Positions 19,456 to 29,669 are shown, numbered from the stretch's first letter. The stretch is 64,000 nucleotides of DNA from Spongiihabitans sp963422685 (GCA_963422685.1 OY730442.1:1426001-1490000), one strand, 5' to 3'. The notes: generated by a model not told the origin, from the sequence alone. Numbers and translations: made by a program.

Positions 19456-20736
19456 ATGAAAAACCTCCTGTTCGATAAACAGATTTTGTCCTGGGCGCTG
19501 TATGACTGGGCTAACTCGGCCTTTGCGACCACGGTTGTGGCCGGGTTTTTTCCGCTTTTCTACAGCGTATTAAGCGCTGATCTAAGTACTGATGATGCCG
19601 GGTTCTGGTTCAATATCGGGTTGGCCGGGGGCAGTGCATCAGTCGCCATTGCCGCACCGATTCTGGGGGCCATTGCAGATTGCGGCGGTAGTCGGAAAAA
19701 ATTCCTGGCGGCATTTGCCATGCTGGGAATTTTGATGAGCGCAGGATTGGCATGGGTCGGCGCGGGCATGTGGTGGGTAGGTTTATTGATCTATGGATTC
19801 GGCCAGGTCGGGTTTTACGGAGCCAATATTTTTTATGATGCGTTAATGGTGGGCCTGGCTGCAGAGGATGACCTCGATATCGTATCGGGTTATGGATATG
19901 CCCTGGGGTATATGGGCGGCGGGCTGCTGTTTTTAGTCAATGTCCTGATGGTAACCCAACCCCATCTGTTTGGCCTGGCCGATTCTGGTTCCGCCTTGTC
20001 CTGGTCATTTATCAGTGTGGCCGTCTGGTGGGCTGTGTTTACCGTACCTGTTTTGCTTTTTGTCAGGGAAACTGAAATTTCCAGCGAAGCCAGTTCGGGG
20101 CACAGCATTCGCAATGGTTTTCATCAGTTGCGCTTGACCTTTCGTGAGATTCGCAAATTCAAAGTGGTGATGTTGTTTTTGGTGAGCTACTGGCTGTACA
20201 TCGACGGGGTGGGTACGATTTACAAGATGGCAATATTTTTTGCCGACCGGGTTTTGGAATTACCCCGGGACAGTTTGATCACGGCACTGCTGCTAACGCA
20301 GTTCGTCGCATTTCCCGCCGCATTGTTTTTCGGCTGGCTGGGAAAACGCATCGGACCGAAAAAAGGTATCCTGATCGGGCTGGCGGTGTATACCGCAGCG
20401 GTGTTGTATGCCTGGGGTTTGCTGGATTCAGCCGCCGGGTTTTATGTGCTCGCGGTGGCGGTGGGCCTGGTTCAGGGGGGCGTGCAAAGTTTAAGCCGAT
20501 CGCTGTTTGCGCGCCTGATCCCGCGCTCCAAAACTGCCGAGTTCTTTGGCTTTTATAATATGGTTGGCAAATTCTCAAGCATCCTCGGGCCACTGCTGAT
20601 GGCCGCCGTGCCGCTGGTTTTTGCGGGTAGCGATGCCCGTGACAGCATTTTGGTTTTAATCCTGCTTTTCGTTGTCGGTGGCGGGATTTTATTAACAGTA
20701 AATATGGCCGATGCGGACCGTTGGACGGTACAATAA
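19456..20736 (+). CDS. UMF1 family MFS transporter
   Basis: This inner-membrane carrier of about 426 residues starts at ATG 19456; the open frame extends to 19351, but the family N-terminus SWALYDWANSAFAT begins just after this Met. The DWANSAF motif and 12 hydrophobic segments are typical of the UMF1/ATG22-like group of the major facilitator superfamily. Amphipathic loop motifs such as GKRIGPKKG and SLFARLIPRSKTAEFFGFYN are present. Substrates of bacterial UMF1 proteins are mostly unknown. It is divergent from the Tmp-like pair, so uptake of a related compound is possible but unproven. Confidence 0.9.
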   Translation: MKNLLFDKQILSWALYDWANSAFATTVVAGFFPLFYSVLSADLSTDDAGFWFNIGLAGGSASVAIAAPILGAIADCGGSRKKFLAAFAMLGILMSAGLAWVGAGMWWVGLLIYGFGQVGFYGANIFYDALMVGLAAEDDLDIVSGYGYALGYMGGGLLFLVNVLMVTQPHLFGLADSGSALSWSFISVAVWWAVFTVPVLLFVRETEISSEASSGHSIRNGFHQLRLTFREIRKFKVVMLFLVSYWLYIDGVGTIYKMAIFFADRVLELPRDSLITALLLTQFVAFPAALFFGWLGKRIGPKKGILIGLAVYTAAVLYAWGLLDSAAGFYVLAVAVGLVQGGVQSLSRSLFARLIPRSKTAEFFGFYNMVGKFSSILGPLLMAAVPLVFAGSDARDSILVLILLFVVGGGILLTVNMADADRWTVQ

Positions 20737-20779
20737 TGAATATGATGTATCGTCTATCTTTATTGCTATCCATCTTAGT

Positions 20780-20809
20780 ATGACAATCCGGCAGGTACCG
20801 GCGTATAAT
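20780..20809 (+). promoter_or_regulatory. sigma-70 promoter for the peroxiredoxin gene
   Basis: ATGACA (20780-20785) and TATAAT (20804-20809) are spaced by 18 bases. The start codon of the peroxiredoxin gene follows about 90 bases downstream, preceded by GAGGAG. The -10 box is a perfect consensus. No OxyR-type site was recognised. Confidence 0.6.
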
Positions 20810-20898
20810 TATCGGAGACCAAAGCGCCATCCGTCCTGGAAACATTCAATAATGATCCAGGCAATCCTAAACCGATAATCTTGATGAGGAGTCACACC

Positions 20899-21558
20899 AT
20901 GTCACTTAGAATAAATGACCAGGCGCCGGATTTCACGGCCAACACCACACAGGGCGAAATCAACTTGCATGAATGGCTTGGGGATAGCTGGGGAATTCTG
21001 TTTTCCCACCCCAAGGACTTTACCCCGGTATGTACCACCGAACTGGGCTATGTCGCCAGACTGAAACCGCAATTCGAGCAGCGAAACTGCAAAGTGATCG
21101 GCCTGAGTATCGATCCGGTAGATGATCATTCGGCCTGGGCCAGTGATATTGAAGAAACACAGGGATATACCGTTAATTTCCCGATGATTGGCGACACCGA
21201 CCTTAACGTCGCCAAACTCTACAACATGTTTCCAGCGGATGAATCAGGCACTGCGGAAGGTCGTACCGCGATGACCAATGCCACGGTGCGCACGGTTTAC
21301 GTTATTGGGCCGGACAAAAACATCAAGCTGATGATGACCTATCCGATGACCACGGGACGTAACTTTGACGAAATACTGCGGGTCATTGACTCCATGCAAT
21401 TGACCGCAGCGCATAAAGTCGCTACCCCGGTAAACTGGCAGCAGGGTGATGACGTCATCATCGTTCCTGCGGTATCCGATGAAGAGGCCAAAGAAAAGTA
21501 TCCTGAAGGCTGGAAAACATTGAAACCCTATCTACGGGTGGTGAAACAACCTGCCTGA
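20899..21558 (+). CDS. 1-Cys (Prx6-type) peroxiredoxin
   Basis: This 219-residue cytoplasmic thiol peroxidase reduces hydrogen peroxide or alkyl hydroperoxides. The peroxidatic Cys45 sits in the motif PVCTTE. The long C-terminal domain (GWKTLKPYLRVV near the end) is typical of the Prx6 group. ATG 20899 was chosen because GAGGAG lies 8 bases upstream; the frame extends to 20881. It has its own promoter and a terminator hairpin after it, so it is probably a single-gene unit. Confidence 0.95.
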   Translation: MSLRINDQAPDFTANTTQGEINLHEWLGDSWGILFSHPKDFTPVCTTELGYVARLKPQFEQRNCKVIGLSIDPVDDHSAWASDIEETQGYTVNFPMIGDTDLNVAKLYNMFPADESGTAEGRTAMTNATVRTVYVIGPDKNIKLMMTYPMTTGRNFDEILRVIDSMQLTAAHKVATPVNWQQGDDVIIVPAVSDEEAKEKYPEGWKTLKPYLRVVKQPA

Positions 21559-21579
21559 GCGGTATTGCCTGAACCCTGT

Positions 21580-21611
21580 TGAACAAGCCCTGTGGAATCG
21601 GGGCTTGTTCA
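21580..21611 (+). terminator. hairpin terminator after the peroxiredoxin gene
   Basis: An 11-bp inverted repeat, tgaacaagccc and gggcttgttca, encloses a short loop 21 bases after the stop. The T-run after it is weak and about ten bases away, so termination may be partial. Confidence 0.6.
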
Positions 21612-21718
21612 GCGCCCTCTGATTTTGCCTCCGCAGTCCATAGCTTACTCCCGAACAGGATGTTCCCGATTGCCCAATCAGATGACAATTGGCAGATAAT
21701 AATCGGGCGTAAAACCGG

Positions 21719-22453
21719 ATGAGTGATTATCTCGAAAACACCAAAGCCTGGCGTAAGGCGGTTGATCTTGATTTTTGGAGAAAACCCGAGGGCATTTCCG
21801 TGCCCGATGATGAATTGAGCTTTCTGCTGGTTCCCGATGCGGTGGAAAGCGCGGCTTGTCTGGAGCTGGCAAAGCAGGTTCACGCCTATCAGAAACAACA
21901 TGAAAACCGGCCCGGGCAGATTACCAGGGCGCTTATGGTGACCATGGGCGGCTTGCTGCCCAGCGTATTATTGTACGATCATCTGGTAGAAGGGCGAGCC
22001 AGTCATATCCCCAAAATCGAATTCGGCACCATCGGCGTTTCACTCTACAAGGGCCCGGGCGAGCGATACGACAACCCATTGGTGCAACACGGCATATCCA
22101 TTCCGATTTCAGGGCAAACGGTGCTCGTCATTGACGACCTTGGCGACCAGGGCGGCACCATGAAATTCCTGACCCGGTACATCCTTGACAGCGGCGCGCA
22201 TAAAGTACTCAACCTGGCGCTGTATATGAAACCCAAGGCCATGGCGGTGAGCGATGCGGATTTTTATTTTGGGGAAGCGCCCCAGCATACCTGGATAATT
22301 ACACCGCGGGAGCGGGTGGAAACGTTAATGAAACGGGTGCCGTTGTGGAAGCAGCGCGGCGCATCCATGGATGAATGCCGCCGCAGGCTGGTGGAGTTGA
22401 TTGGTTATACCGCACAGGAAGTGGACTACTATCTCGGCACGGCTTATCGCTGA
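21719..22453 (+). CDS. phosphoribosyltransferase-domain protein
   Basis: The 244-residue protein contains a type I phosphoribosyltransferase domain. Its PRPP-binding motif is VLVIDDLGDQGGTM at 135-148, preceded by the YKGPGERYDNP loop. The N-terminal ~65 residues look like a helical extension, and the C-terminal ~40 residues are basic and helical. It resembles bacterial purine/xanthine phosphoribosyltransferase-like proteins, so it may transfer a base to PRPP, but the base is not identifiable. It stands alone, convergent to the gamma-glutamyltransferase gene. Confidence 0.8.
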   Translation: MSDYLENTKAWRKAVDLDFWRKPEGISVPDDELSFLLVPDAVESAACLELAKQVHAYQKQHENRPGQITRALMVTMGGLLPSVLLYDHLVEGRASHIPKIEFGTIGVSLYKGPGERYDNPLVQHGISIPISGQTVLVIDDLGDQGGTMKFLTRYILDSGAHKVLNLALYMKPKAMAVSDADFYFGEAPQHTWIITPRERVETLMKRVPLWKQRGASMDECRRRLVELIGYTAQEVDYYLGTAYR

Positions 22454-22671
22454 TTTGAGCGTCAATGCGCGGGTGCCCGCCCGGGGCAGATTGGTATTGC
22501 CTGGTACAAGAACTCCTGGTTTGCTCCAGAATATTACAATCGAAATTGCCAACCCGGTTTCCAATGCCTTGCTGAAGTAACTGTGGCCTGGCCAATAGCG
22601 GCGCACTGAAAGCCGTTTTTTGAATTTTTACCACACCAAACAAGTGCCACATAACCAAACCAAAACCGGTA

Positions 22672-24261
22672 TCAGAAACCGGCAGCCATGCCGTCCTTAC
22701 GGTGATCGGAGCCGCCGATATAACCGTCTTCAGTCTTTAATATTAATTGTGCGCCGCCCATACTGAACCGGGTGTCTGCGTCGTTGTTATTCAGTTTGTG
22801 CCCGCGCCGGGTCAATTCATTGCGCACTTGGTCGCTGATGCCGTCTTCAATGGATATTTGATTACCGTCAGACACCTGCCAGCGGGGCGCATCGCTCGCG
22901 GCCTGGGGATTGATTCCGTAGTCACAAATTCGTATCACCATTTGCACATGGCCCTGCGCTTGCATATGTCCTCCCATCACGCCATAGCTCATAACCGGTT
23001 TACCACTGGTGGTAAGAAAGGCCGGGATGATGGTATGAAACGGGCGCTTTCCGCCGGCTATCTGATTCGGGTGCCCCTCGTCCAAAACAAAGCCGGCAGC
23101 GCGACTCTGTAGATTAATGCCGGTTTGCGGGATGACAATGCCGGAGCCGAAACTGAAGAAATTACTCTGAATCATCGACACCATCATGCCGGACTGGTCT
23201 GCGCTGGACAGGTACACGGTGCCGCTTTTAGCGGGCATACCACAGGCAGGGTTTCGCGCTTTTTTCATGTCGATTAATGCCGCGCGACTGTGCAGATAAT
23301 CCGGGTCAAGCAGGGTTGCTGCATCCATATCCATGTATGCCGGGTCGGCGATATAACGCTGTGCATCCGCGAAGGCAAGTTTCATTGCTTCGATCTGGCA
23401 GTGCAGGCTGTCTGCGCCGTCCATTTCGTATTGCCTGATATTATGATGCTGAATGATACCAAGCATTATCAGCGCGGCCAGTCCCTGGCCATTGGGTGGA
23501 ATCTCGTGCAGCTCGAAGCCATTGTATCGCTGGCATATTAAATCAACCCAGTCCGATTGATGGGCATCCAGGTCGGCAGCGGTGAGCTTTGCCCCGTCCC
23601 GCCTGGCGCAAGCGGCGATTTTCTCTGCCAGGTCACCTCTGTAAAAAGCCTCGCCCTGGGTAGCGGCGATTTTTTCCAGTGTTCTGGCCTGGTCCGGGTA
23701 ACGAAACAGTTCGCCGGTTTTGGGCGCATTGCCGCCCGGCAAAAAAGGCGCAAAATCTTCAAGATGGCCGAATTTGGATGGCGCATCCGACCAGGCATGT
23801 GCGATAACGGGTGTCACCATATAGCCATTGTCGGCATAATCAACCGCCGATTCGAACAATTTTTCGAAGGGCAACTTGCCGAAACGATTTGACATTTCAA
23901 CCCACCCGCTAACGCAACCCGGCACGGTTACTGAATCCCAGCCCTGTTGCGGCATACTGTTCAGTCCGGCAAAGTCGTGCGCATTTACCGCTGCGGGACT
24001 GCGGCCGGATGCGTTAAGGCCATGCAGCTGGTTTCCGTCCCAGACGATACAGAACGCATCGCTGCCGATGCTGTTGCTGTTCGGCTCAACCACAGTCAGG
24101 GTAACTGCGGCAGCAACCGCTGCATCCACGGCATTCCCGCCCTGGCGCATGATTGACAGCCCGGCCTGTACGGCCAGGGGCTGAGAGGTGGCCACCATGT
24201 TTCTGGCCATGACCGGCATACGTTGGGAAGGATAGGGAAATTGCGCCTGAAAACTGCTCAT
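22672..24261 (-). CDS. gamma-glutamyltransferase family protein
   Basis: This 529-residue Ntn-hydrolase of the gamma-glutamyltransferase family cleaves gamma-glutamyl bonds, for example in glutathione. The N-terminal region MVATSQPLAVQAGLSIMRQGGNAVDAA is characteristic (first residues only quoted in part: GGNAVDAAVA). The autocatalytic Thr is probably Thr348 in KSGTVYLSSAD, and GGHMQAQGH and the C-terminal GGSDHRKDG are present. No signal peptide is visible, so it is more like the cytoplasmic YwrD-type branch than periplasmic E. coli GGT. Its start overlaps the DMT transporter stop by an ATGA, so the two are translationally coupled. Confidence 0.92.
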   Translation of the reverse strand: MSSFQAQFPYPSQRMPVMARNMVATSQPLAVQAGLSIMRQGGNAVDAAVAAAVTLTVVEPNSNSIGSDAFCIVWDGNQLHGLNASGRSPAAVNAHDFAGLNSMPQQGWDSVTVPGCVSGWVEMSNRFGKLPFEKLFESAVDYADNGYMVTPVIAHAWSDAPSKFGHLEDFAPFLPGGNAPKTGELFRYPDQARTLEKIAATQGEAFYRGDLAEKIAACARRDGAKLTAADLDAHQSDWVDLICQRYNGFELHEIPPNGQGLAALIMLGIIQHHNIRQYEMDGADSLHCQIEAMKLAFADAQRYIADPAYMDMDAATLLDPDYLHSRAALIDMKKARNPACGMPAKSGTVYLSSADQSGMMVSMIQSNFFSFGSGIVIPQTGINLQSRAAGFVLDEGHPNQIAGGKRPFHTIIPAFLTTSGKPVMSYGVMGGHMQAQGHVQMVIRICDYGINPQAASDAPRWQVSDGNQISIEDGISDQVRNELTRRGHKLNNNDADTRFSMGGAQLILKTEDGYIGGSDHRKDGMAAGF

Positions 24262-25160
24262 AAATCGGGCCCTGTCAATTTTGATAATGAAACTCGTTGT
24301 TGGCGTTCGTTATGGATGGCAATCAAACTGTACACAATTACCGCAGCCAAAACCACGCTGCTGCCATACAGCGTGTAGCGGCCAGGTACTTCGTTAACGC
24401 CTATCCACACCCAGACCGGATTGAGTACAGATTCGCTCAGGGCAAAAAGCGCCACCTCCGCTGCAGGTATAAACCGCGTACCCAGGGTTAATAACAGGAA
24501 ACCAAGGCCAAACTGAAAACTGCCCAGTGCGATACAAATCAAAAGATCGTGGCGAGTGATAGTTAAATCAGAAACCATGATTGCGGCCACCAGGAACATG
24601 ATCAACCCGGACAATCCCGTGGCTGGAACCATGTCCACATTTTTCTGTGCGCGCAGCAGCAGCAAATAGAAAGCGAACATGATGACCATGGATATTGCCA
24701 GAATGTTGCCAAACAATCCGCCGCTGACCAATCCGTCAACAAACATTAATCCGATTCCAAACAACGCCATAATCATTGCAACCAGGCTCCAGCGGCTGAT
24801 TTTTTCTTTCAGGAATATCCATGCGACCAATGCCGTAACCAGGGGAGCGGAACCGATAATAAACACCACATTAGCCACAGTGGTATTGAGCAAGGCAAAA
24901 ATATACAGAACCGAACCCATACCCAGCAGGAATGCCGCGGCCAGCCCTTCTATACCGATGGCTTTATAGGCCGCAAAGGTTCCCCGACCGTACTTGAACA
25001 GGACAATGGTCAGAATAGTCAGAAAGAATGTGATGGAGCGAAAAAAGATTATTTGCCAGCCGTCGGCATTGTCCATGATGCGAATCAGTATGCCCGAGGT
25101 ACTGAGAAACACGCCGCCGGAAATCACCATCAGGATGCCCAGTAAATATCGATTCTGCAT
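24258..25160 (-). CDS. EamA/DMT family transporter
   Basis: The inner-membrane protein has about 300 residues and ten hydrophobic segments arranged as two EamA repeats. I chose ATG 25160 (MQNRYLLG) because the membrane domain starts there; the frame is open to 25244, but that region would overlap the RND gene. EamA proteins usually export or exchange amino acids and other metabolites. The gene starts 28 bases after the RND pump gene and overlaps the gamma-glutamyltransferase gene by four bases, so it belongs to the four-gene minus-strand operon. Confidence 0.9.
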   Translation of the reverse strand: MQNRYLLGILMVISGGVFLSTSGILIRIMDNADGWQIIFFRSITFFLTILTIVLFKYGRGTFAAYKAIGIEGLAAAFLLGMGSVLYIFALLNTTVANVVFIIGSAPLVTALVAWIFLKEKISRWSLVAMIMALFGIGLMFVDGLVSGGLFGNILAISMVIMFAFYLLLLRAQKNVDMVPATGLSGLIMFLVAAIMVSDLTITRHDLLICIALGSFQFGLGFLLLTLGTRFIPAAEVALFALSESVLNPVWVWIGVNEVPGRYTLYGSSVVLAAVIVYSLIAIHNERQQRVSLSKLTGPDL

Positions 25161-25188
25161 ACCAGGCGTGCTGTGTCGTGTGCGCCGT

Positions 25189-28100
25189 CTAGTCGGCTGG
25201 TAATGCCCGATTAGCCCGCAGTCGCAGGTTTCGGCGGGTCTCAATGGGCACTACCAGCAATGACATCATCGGTGGAACGATTAACAAAGTAATGATTGCC
25301 GACAGGCTCAGGCCGCCCACCACCACCGAACCCAGTCCCCGATACAACTCCGAACCGGCACCGGGAAACAGGACCAGCGGTAACATGCCAAATACGCTGG
25401 TCAGGGTTGACATGAAAATCGGGCGAATGCGGTTTCGGGTTGCCTGTTTGATCGCGTCTTGCGCGGATATCCGGTCGTTTCTGATATGGTGCAGAGTCTG
25501 ATGAACCAGCAGGATGGCGTTGTTGACCACGATGCCGATCAGGATGACGAATCCGAGCATGGTCAGCATGTCCAGCGGCTGCGCCGTCTTTAGATTCAGC
25601 AGCGCCAGCCCGCCCACGCCACCGGCCGCAGCAACGGGAACCGACAGCATAATGATTATCGGATAGACAAAGCTTTCGAACAGGACGGCCATGACCAGGT
25701 AGACGATAACGATGGCCAGCAACATGTTGATTGCCATGGCATTGCGAGTTTCGATTAACTTGTCAGCGGTGCCGGATATGTTCAATTGCACGCCATCGGG
25801 CAGCCCTTCCTGGCGCAGCGGAGCGATTACCTGCTGCCTGAGCAGATCGATGGCCGATTCCAGCGCCAGACTCTGATTGGGTCTGATTTCCAGGGTCACG
25901 GTACGAAAACGCTCGCGATGCCGAATTTCTGTGGGTCCTGCGGTCAACGCCGAATCAGCCAGCGAAGACACGGGAACAACCTGGCCGCCGGGAGTGACCA
26001 CGGGCAGATTATCGATGCCCTGGGTTTCATATACGCTTTGGCTGGCGCCCTGCAGAACAATATCCATCAATTTGCCATTGATGGTGGATTGGGTCACACG
26101 CAATCCGTCATTAAAGGTATCGATGGTTTCCGCCAGCTCTACTGCGGTTACCCCGCTGTCGCTTAATCGCAGCCGGTCCGGGATGATGCGCACTTCCGGC
26201 GCACCCAATTCGAGTCCGGGCACCGGGCGCCATTCATGCCCGGCCGAGCGCGGGAACAATCCGACCACTTTTCCGAAGGCGCGATTGGCCACCTGCAAAA
26301 CCGTATGCAGATTTGGGCCGGATACATCCAGGTCGATCTTCCGGCCGCCGCCAATGCCGCGTCCAAAGATGGATGGCTGGGTGATGAATCCGAAAGTTCC
26401 GGGTTCGCGGAATACCGGCTTTTGCAGAATCGGTCGCAGCTCCGCCACCCGCTGCGGTTCAACCGCAATGGCGCCAAGAAATGTGCGGGCGCGGGTGGCC
26501 ACATAGAAAAAGCGTTCTATTTTCGGTGGTTCTCCGGGGTTTGATTCGAGCCCGGATTCGGAAGCCCACAACGGTCGAATTTCGTTTTCGATGCCGGTTG
26601 CGATGCCGGTTGTGGTTTCCAGGTTGTAACCCGGCGGTGGAATAACGATGCCGAACAGCAGATTCCGATTGCCCTCGGGCAGGTATTCAAGCTTTGGTAA
26701 AGCCAGGTAAGCGCCATAGCCCGCAGTCAATGTGACCAGGGCGGTTATGATGAAAGCCATACTGCGGCTTTTTACTACCGCATGGACAAAGCCGATAACG
26801 AGTGTAACGAATTTCCCCGCGAACCAGTCCAGCAATGGAATTTTCAGCCGGGTCAGGGGCGCCGCTCGCTGCGCCTGCTGGTCGCCCCTGGACTCTTTGA
26901 AGAATCGTTTGGACAACGCCGGAATGACGGTGATGGACACAATCAGGGAAAGCAATACGGACACCGAGATGGCCACTGCAATATCCCTGAATAACTGGCC
27001 CGCCTCCAGCTCCATAATCAAAATCGGGATAAAAACCATTACTGTAGTTAATGCAGAAACCAGCACCGCACCCCAAACCTGCTGGGCGCCATGGTACGCC
27101 GCCTTGATATTGGAATAACCGGCCTCCTTGAGTCGATAAATATTTTCCAGAACCACGATGGCTGCGTCCACCACCATGCCTACGGCAAAGGCCAGCCCGG
27201 CGAGTGAAATAACATTGATCGATCTTCCCAGCGCCGCCATGGCTACAAACGCCCCGATCACGGATACCGGAATAGCCAGTGATATGACCACGGTGGCTCT
27301 GAACGAACGCAGAAACACAATCAGTATCAAGGCCGCCAGTGTGCCACCGACCCAGATGTTTTGCTGCACCAGATCGATCGATGAATTAATGTAAACGGTT
27401 TCATCATAAACCTGGCGAAAAGTCAGCCCGGCATTGGGGATGATGGACTGGTTGAGTTCATCAATGGCCTGCCTCAGGCCCGCCATGGTTTTGATCACAT
27501 TCGCACCGGTTTGTCTTTCTGCGCTCAGGGCCAAAGAGGCTTTACCCAGAAATCGAATGGTCGATGCGGGTTCCTTGAAACCAAAGGTAACGTCGGCCAC
27601 ATCGTCAACAGTTACCCGGCCCAGGCGGCCGGTGTTGTCTGTGGTGCGAATCAATACCTCTTCAATCGCCCTGAGGCTGTCGAGTTCGCCTGCGGTTCGA
27701 ACCACATAGCGGCGTTTGCCTTCGTCAATACTGCCGGCGCCACGGGAAATATTTGCGTTGCGCAGCGCCCGGCCAATATCGCCAACGGTTATCTGATAGC
27801 GCGCCAGTAAATCAGGATCAACCACGACCTGGATTTCCCGTTCGCTGCCGCCATAAACATTTATTCTGGCAATGCCGGGAACCCGCTCCAGCCGTTCTTT
27901 TACCACATCGGTTATAAAGTCACCGTATTCATGGATGGGTACTGAGTTTTCATCGATGTGGTTCACCATCATCCAGGCGATGGCATTATCTTCGCTGCCG
28001 GATGTATCCAGTGTGGGTTGATCGGTTTCATCGGGATAGCTGGGGACGCGATCCAGGCGATTGGCCACCAGCAGCAGCGCCCGGTCCATGTTGGTGCCTG

Positions 28101-28389
28101 TTTTGAATTCCAGGGTAATCCGTCCCCGGCCCTGTTCGGCATGACTGGTTATGGATTCCAGGCCCTCAAGGCCGGCGAATTCCTCTTCCTGTTGATTAAT
28201 TATTTCACGCTCCACTTCGGCCGGGGCGGCGCCAAACCAACGGGTGGTTACCGTGATGACCGGACGATTCACATCCGGGGCGAGCTGAATTGGGATAGTG
28301 TCAAGCGCAACCAGCCCAAATAACACTACCAGCAATACCGCAGAAACCACCGCAATGGGCCGGTCGATGGCGGTGCGTATGATGTTCAT
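25189..28389 (-). CDS. RND efflux pump, inner-membrane permease (HAE1-type)
   Basis: The 1066-residue proton-driven transporter has the AcrB/HAE1 architecture. The first membrane helix starts at residue 10, and a large periplasmic loop follows. A helix cluster near 340-480 contains the GMVVDAAIVVLENIYR motif with its intramembrane Asp. A second periplasmic loop and a C-terminal helix cluster with GIVVNNAILLV close the protein. It exports small molecules together with the adaptor encoded just upstream (four-base overlap). No outer-membrane TolC-like channel is encoded nearby. Confidence 0.95.
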   Translation of the reverse strand: MNIIRTAIDRPIAVVSAVLLVVLFGLVALDTIPIQLAPDVNRPVITVTTRWFGAAPAEVEREIINQQEEEFAGLEGLESITSHAEQGRGRITLEFKTGTNMDRALLLVANRLDRVPSYPDETDQPTLDTSGSEDNAIAWMMVNHIDENSVPIHEYGDFITDVVKERLERVPGIARINVYGGSEREIQVVVDPDLLARYQITVGDIGRALRNANISRGAGSIDEGKRRYVVRTAGELDSLRAIEEVLIRTTDNTGRLGRVTVDDVADVTFGFKEPASTIRFLGKASLALSAERQTGANVIKTMAGLRQAIDELNQSIIPNAGLTFRQVYDETVYINSSIDLVQQNIWVGGTLAALILIVFLRSFRATVVISLAIPVSVIGAFVAMAALGRSINVISLAGLAFAVGMVVDAAIVVLENIYRLKEAGYSNIKAAYHGAQQVWGAVLVSALTTVMVFIPILIMELEAGQLFRDIAVAISVSVLLSLIVSITVIPALSKRFFKESRGDQQAQRAAPLTRLKIPLLDWFAGKFVTLVIGFVHAVVKSRSMAFIITALVTLTAGYGAYLALPKLEYLPEGNRNLLFGIVIPPPGYNLETTTGIATGIENEIRPLWASESGLESNPGEPPKIERFFYVATRARTFLGAIAVEPQRVAELRPILQKPVFREPGTFGFITQPSIFGRGIGGGRKIDLDVSGPNLHTVLQVANRAFGKVVGLFPRSAGHEWRPVPGLELGAPEVRIIPDRLRLSDSGVTAVELAETIDTFNDGLRVTQSTINGKLMDIVLQGASQSVYETQGIDNLPVVTPGGQVVPVSSLADSALTAGPTEIRHRERFRTVTLEIRPNQSLALESAIDLLRQQVIAPLRQEGLPDGVQLNISGTADKLIETRNAMAINMLLAIVIVYLVMAVLFESFVYPIIIMLSVPVAAAGGVGGLALLNLKTAQPLDMLTMLGFVILIGIVVNNAILLVHQTLHHIRNDRISAQDAIKQATRNRIRPIFMSTLTSVFGMLPLVLFPGAGSELYRGLGSVVVGGLSLSAIITLLIVPPMMSLLVVPIETRRNLRLRANRALPAD

Positions 28390-29519
28390 TGGTTTTGTGC
28401 GACCTTCACGGGTTGTCCCGGGGCGAGTCGTTCGTTGCCCCGAATTACCACGCTATCTCCGGCTTCCAGTCCGGCCAGCACTTCAATGCGTTCGCCCACA
28501 GCATCACCAGTGGTTATCGACCGGGCCGCCGCGGCGTTTTCAATGATGACATAAACCATATTATCCTGGCCGCGTCGTATCACGCCATCTTTATGTACAG
28601 TCAGCATGTCGCGCGCCGCCGAGGCCGGAATATGCAGCGTGGCGCTTTGTGCGCTGGCAAGAATGCCGGCATCGTCGCCTAACCGGGTATTAAACCGCAC
28701 CCGCCGGGTGCGGGTGCGGGGGTTTTCTTCAGGAATAATAGCGCGCAGACGGGCTTTATGTCTGCTGCCGTTTTCGAGCTCCACAATCACGTCCGCATCC
28801 GTTGACAATCCACTCAACAGCGCCCCGGGAATATCCGCCTCCAGTTCAAGCAGCTTATCAGAAATAATATGAAAAACCGGCTGGCCCTGTTGCAGATAAC
28901 TCCCGACTTCGGTCAGTTTTTCGGTTATGGTGCCGTCGAATGGGGCCGTTATGGTGGCGTAACTCAGATCAAGTTCAGCGATATTCAGCGCAGCCTGGCT
29001 GCTGGCGATGCTCGCCACTGCTTCGTCAACCCTGGCAACCGCGATATTTTGCTGCTGGCGGGCATCGTCGTAAGCGGCCTTGCTGATGGACGCAGAATTT
29101 TTCAACTCTTCAAATCGGTTGACTTCCTGCCTGGCAAGCGCCAATTGCGCTTTGGCAGTCCTTAGCCGGGACTGGGACTCGGCCAACTCGGAGCGGGATT
29201 GTTGGGCGCGCAATGCAAATGTGGCCGAATCTATCCGCGCCAGAGTCTGTCCCCTGGCTACCTCGTCACCGGGATCAACCAATACCTGTTCGACAGCGCC
29301 GCTTAGGCGCGAGGCCACAGTGCCGGAACGTTTTGCCACCAGTCGGCCTAAAACCGGAATGGTTTGGGTGAATCGCTGCTCCACAACCGGATCGACGGAA
29401 ACCAGCGCGGCCTGTTGGGCGTGGGCATGGCCGGACACAAACAGGAGCACAACGAATACACTTCCAGAATGAATTTTAGGCACAATAGACAAGGCTGATA
29501 AATGACCAGGGAAATCCAT
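28386..29519 (-). CDS. RND efflux periplasmic adaptor (membrane fusion protein)
   Basis: This 377-residue adaptor links the RND pump to an outer-membrane channel. A signal peptide is visible near the N-terminus (ending around GHAHAQ). The lipoyl-like half-motifs VDPGDEVARGQTLARID and TEVGSYLQQGQPV flank an alpha-hairpin (about 100-165, with repeated Ala, Gln and Arg). Beta-barrel and membrane-proximal domains follow. Its stop overlaps the permease start by four bases. It is the first gene of the MFP-RND-DMT-GGT operon; no dedicated regulator is adjacent. Confidence 0.93.
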   Translation of the reverse strand: MDFPGHLSALSIVPKIHSGSVFVVLLFVSGHAHAQQAALVSVDPVVEQRFTQTIPVLGRLVAKRSGTVASRLSGAVEQVLVDPGDEVARGQTLARIDSATFALRAQQSRSELAESQSRLRTAKAQLALARQEVNRFEELKNSASISKAAYDDARQQQNIAVARVDEAVASIASSQAALNIAELDLSYATITAPFDGTITEKLTEVGSYLQQGQPVFHIISDKLLELEADIPGALLSGLSTDADVIVELENGSRHKARLRAIIPEENPRTRTRRVRFNTRLGDDAGILASAQSATLHIPASAARDMLTVHKDGVIRRGQDNMVYVIIENAAAARSITTGDAVGERIEVLAGLEAGDSVVIRGNERLAPGQPVKVAQNQ

Positions 29520-29669
29520 TATCGCTTAAAAATAAAAACGGCGATAGCACAATTCCCGGCAGGCCACTGCCTCGCAGGAGCAATCTGCCGGGTGCTGGTG
29601 TTTATTGTATGCGCCAGTAAATGATTGCACAGTGCAAATTCATCTGAAAAACGGGCATGGATATACAGT

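Noticed and set aside
19125..19532. 135-codon minus-strand open frame upstream of the UMF1 gene
   Set aside because: It overlaps both the TmpA-like N-terminus and the UMF1 start in other frames and shows no family motif.
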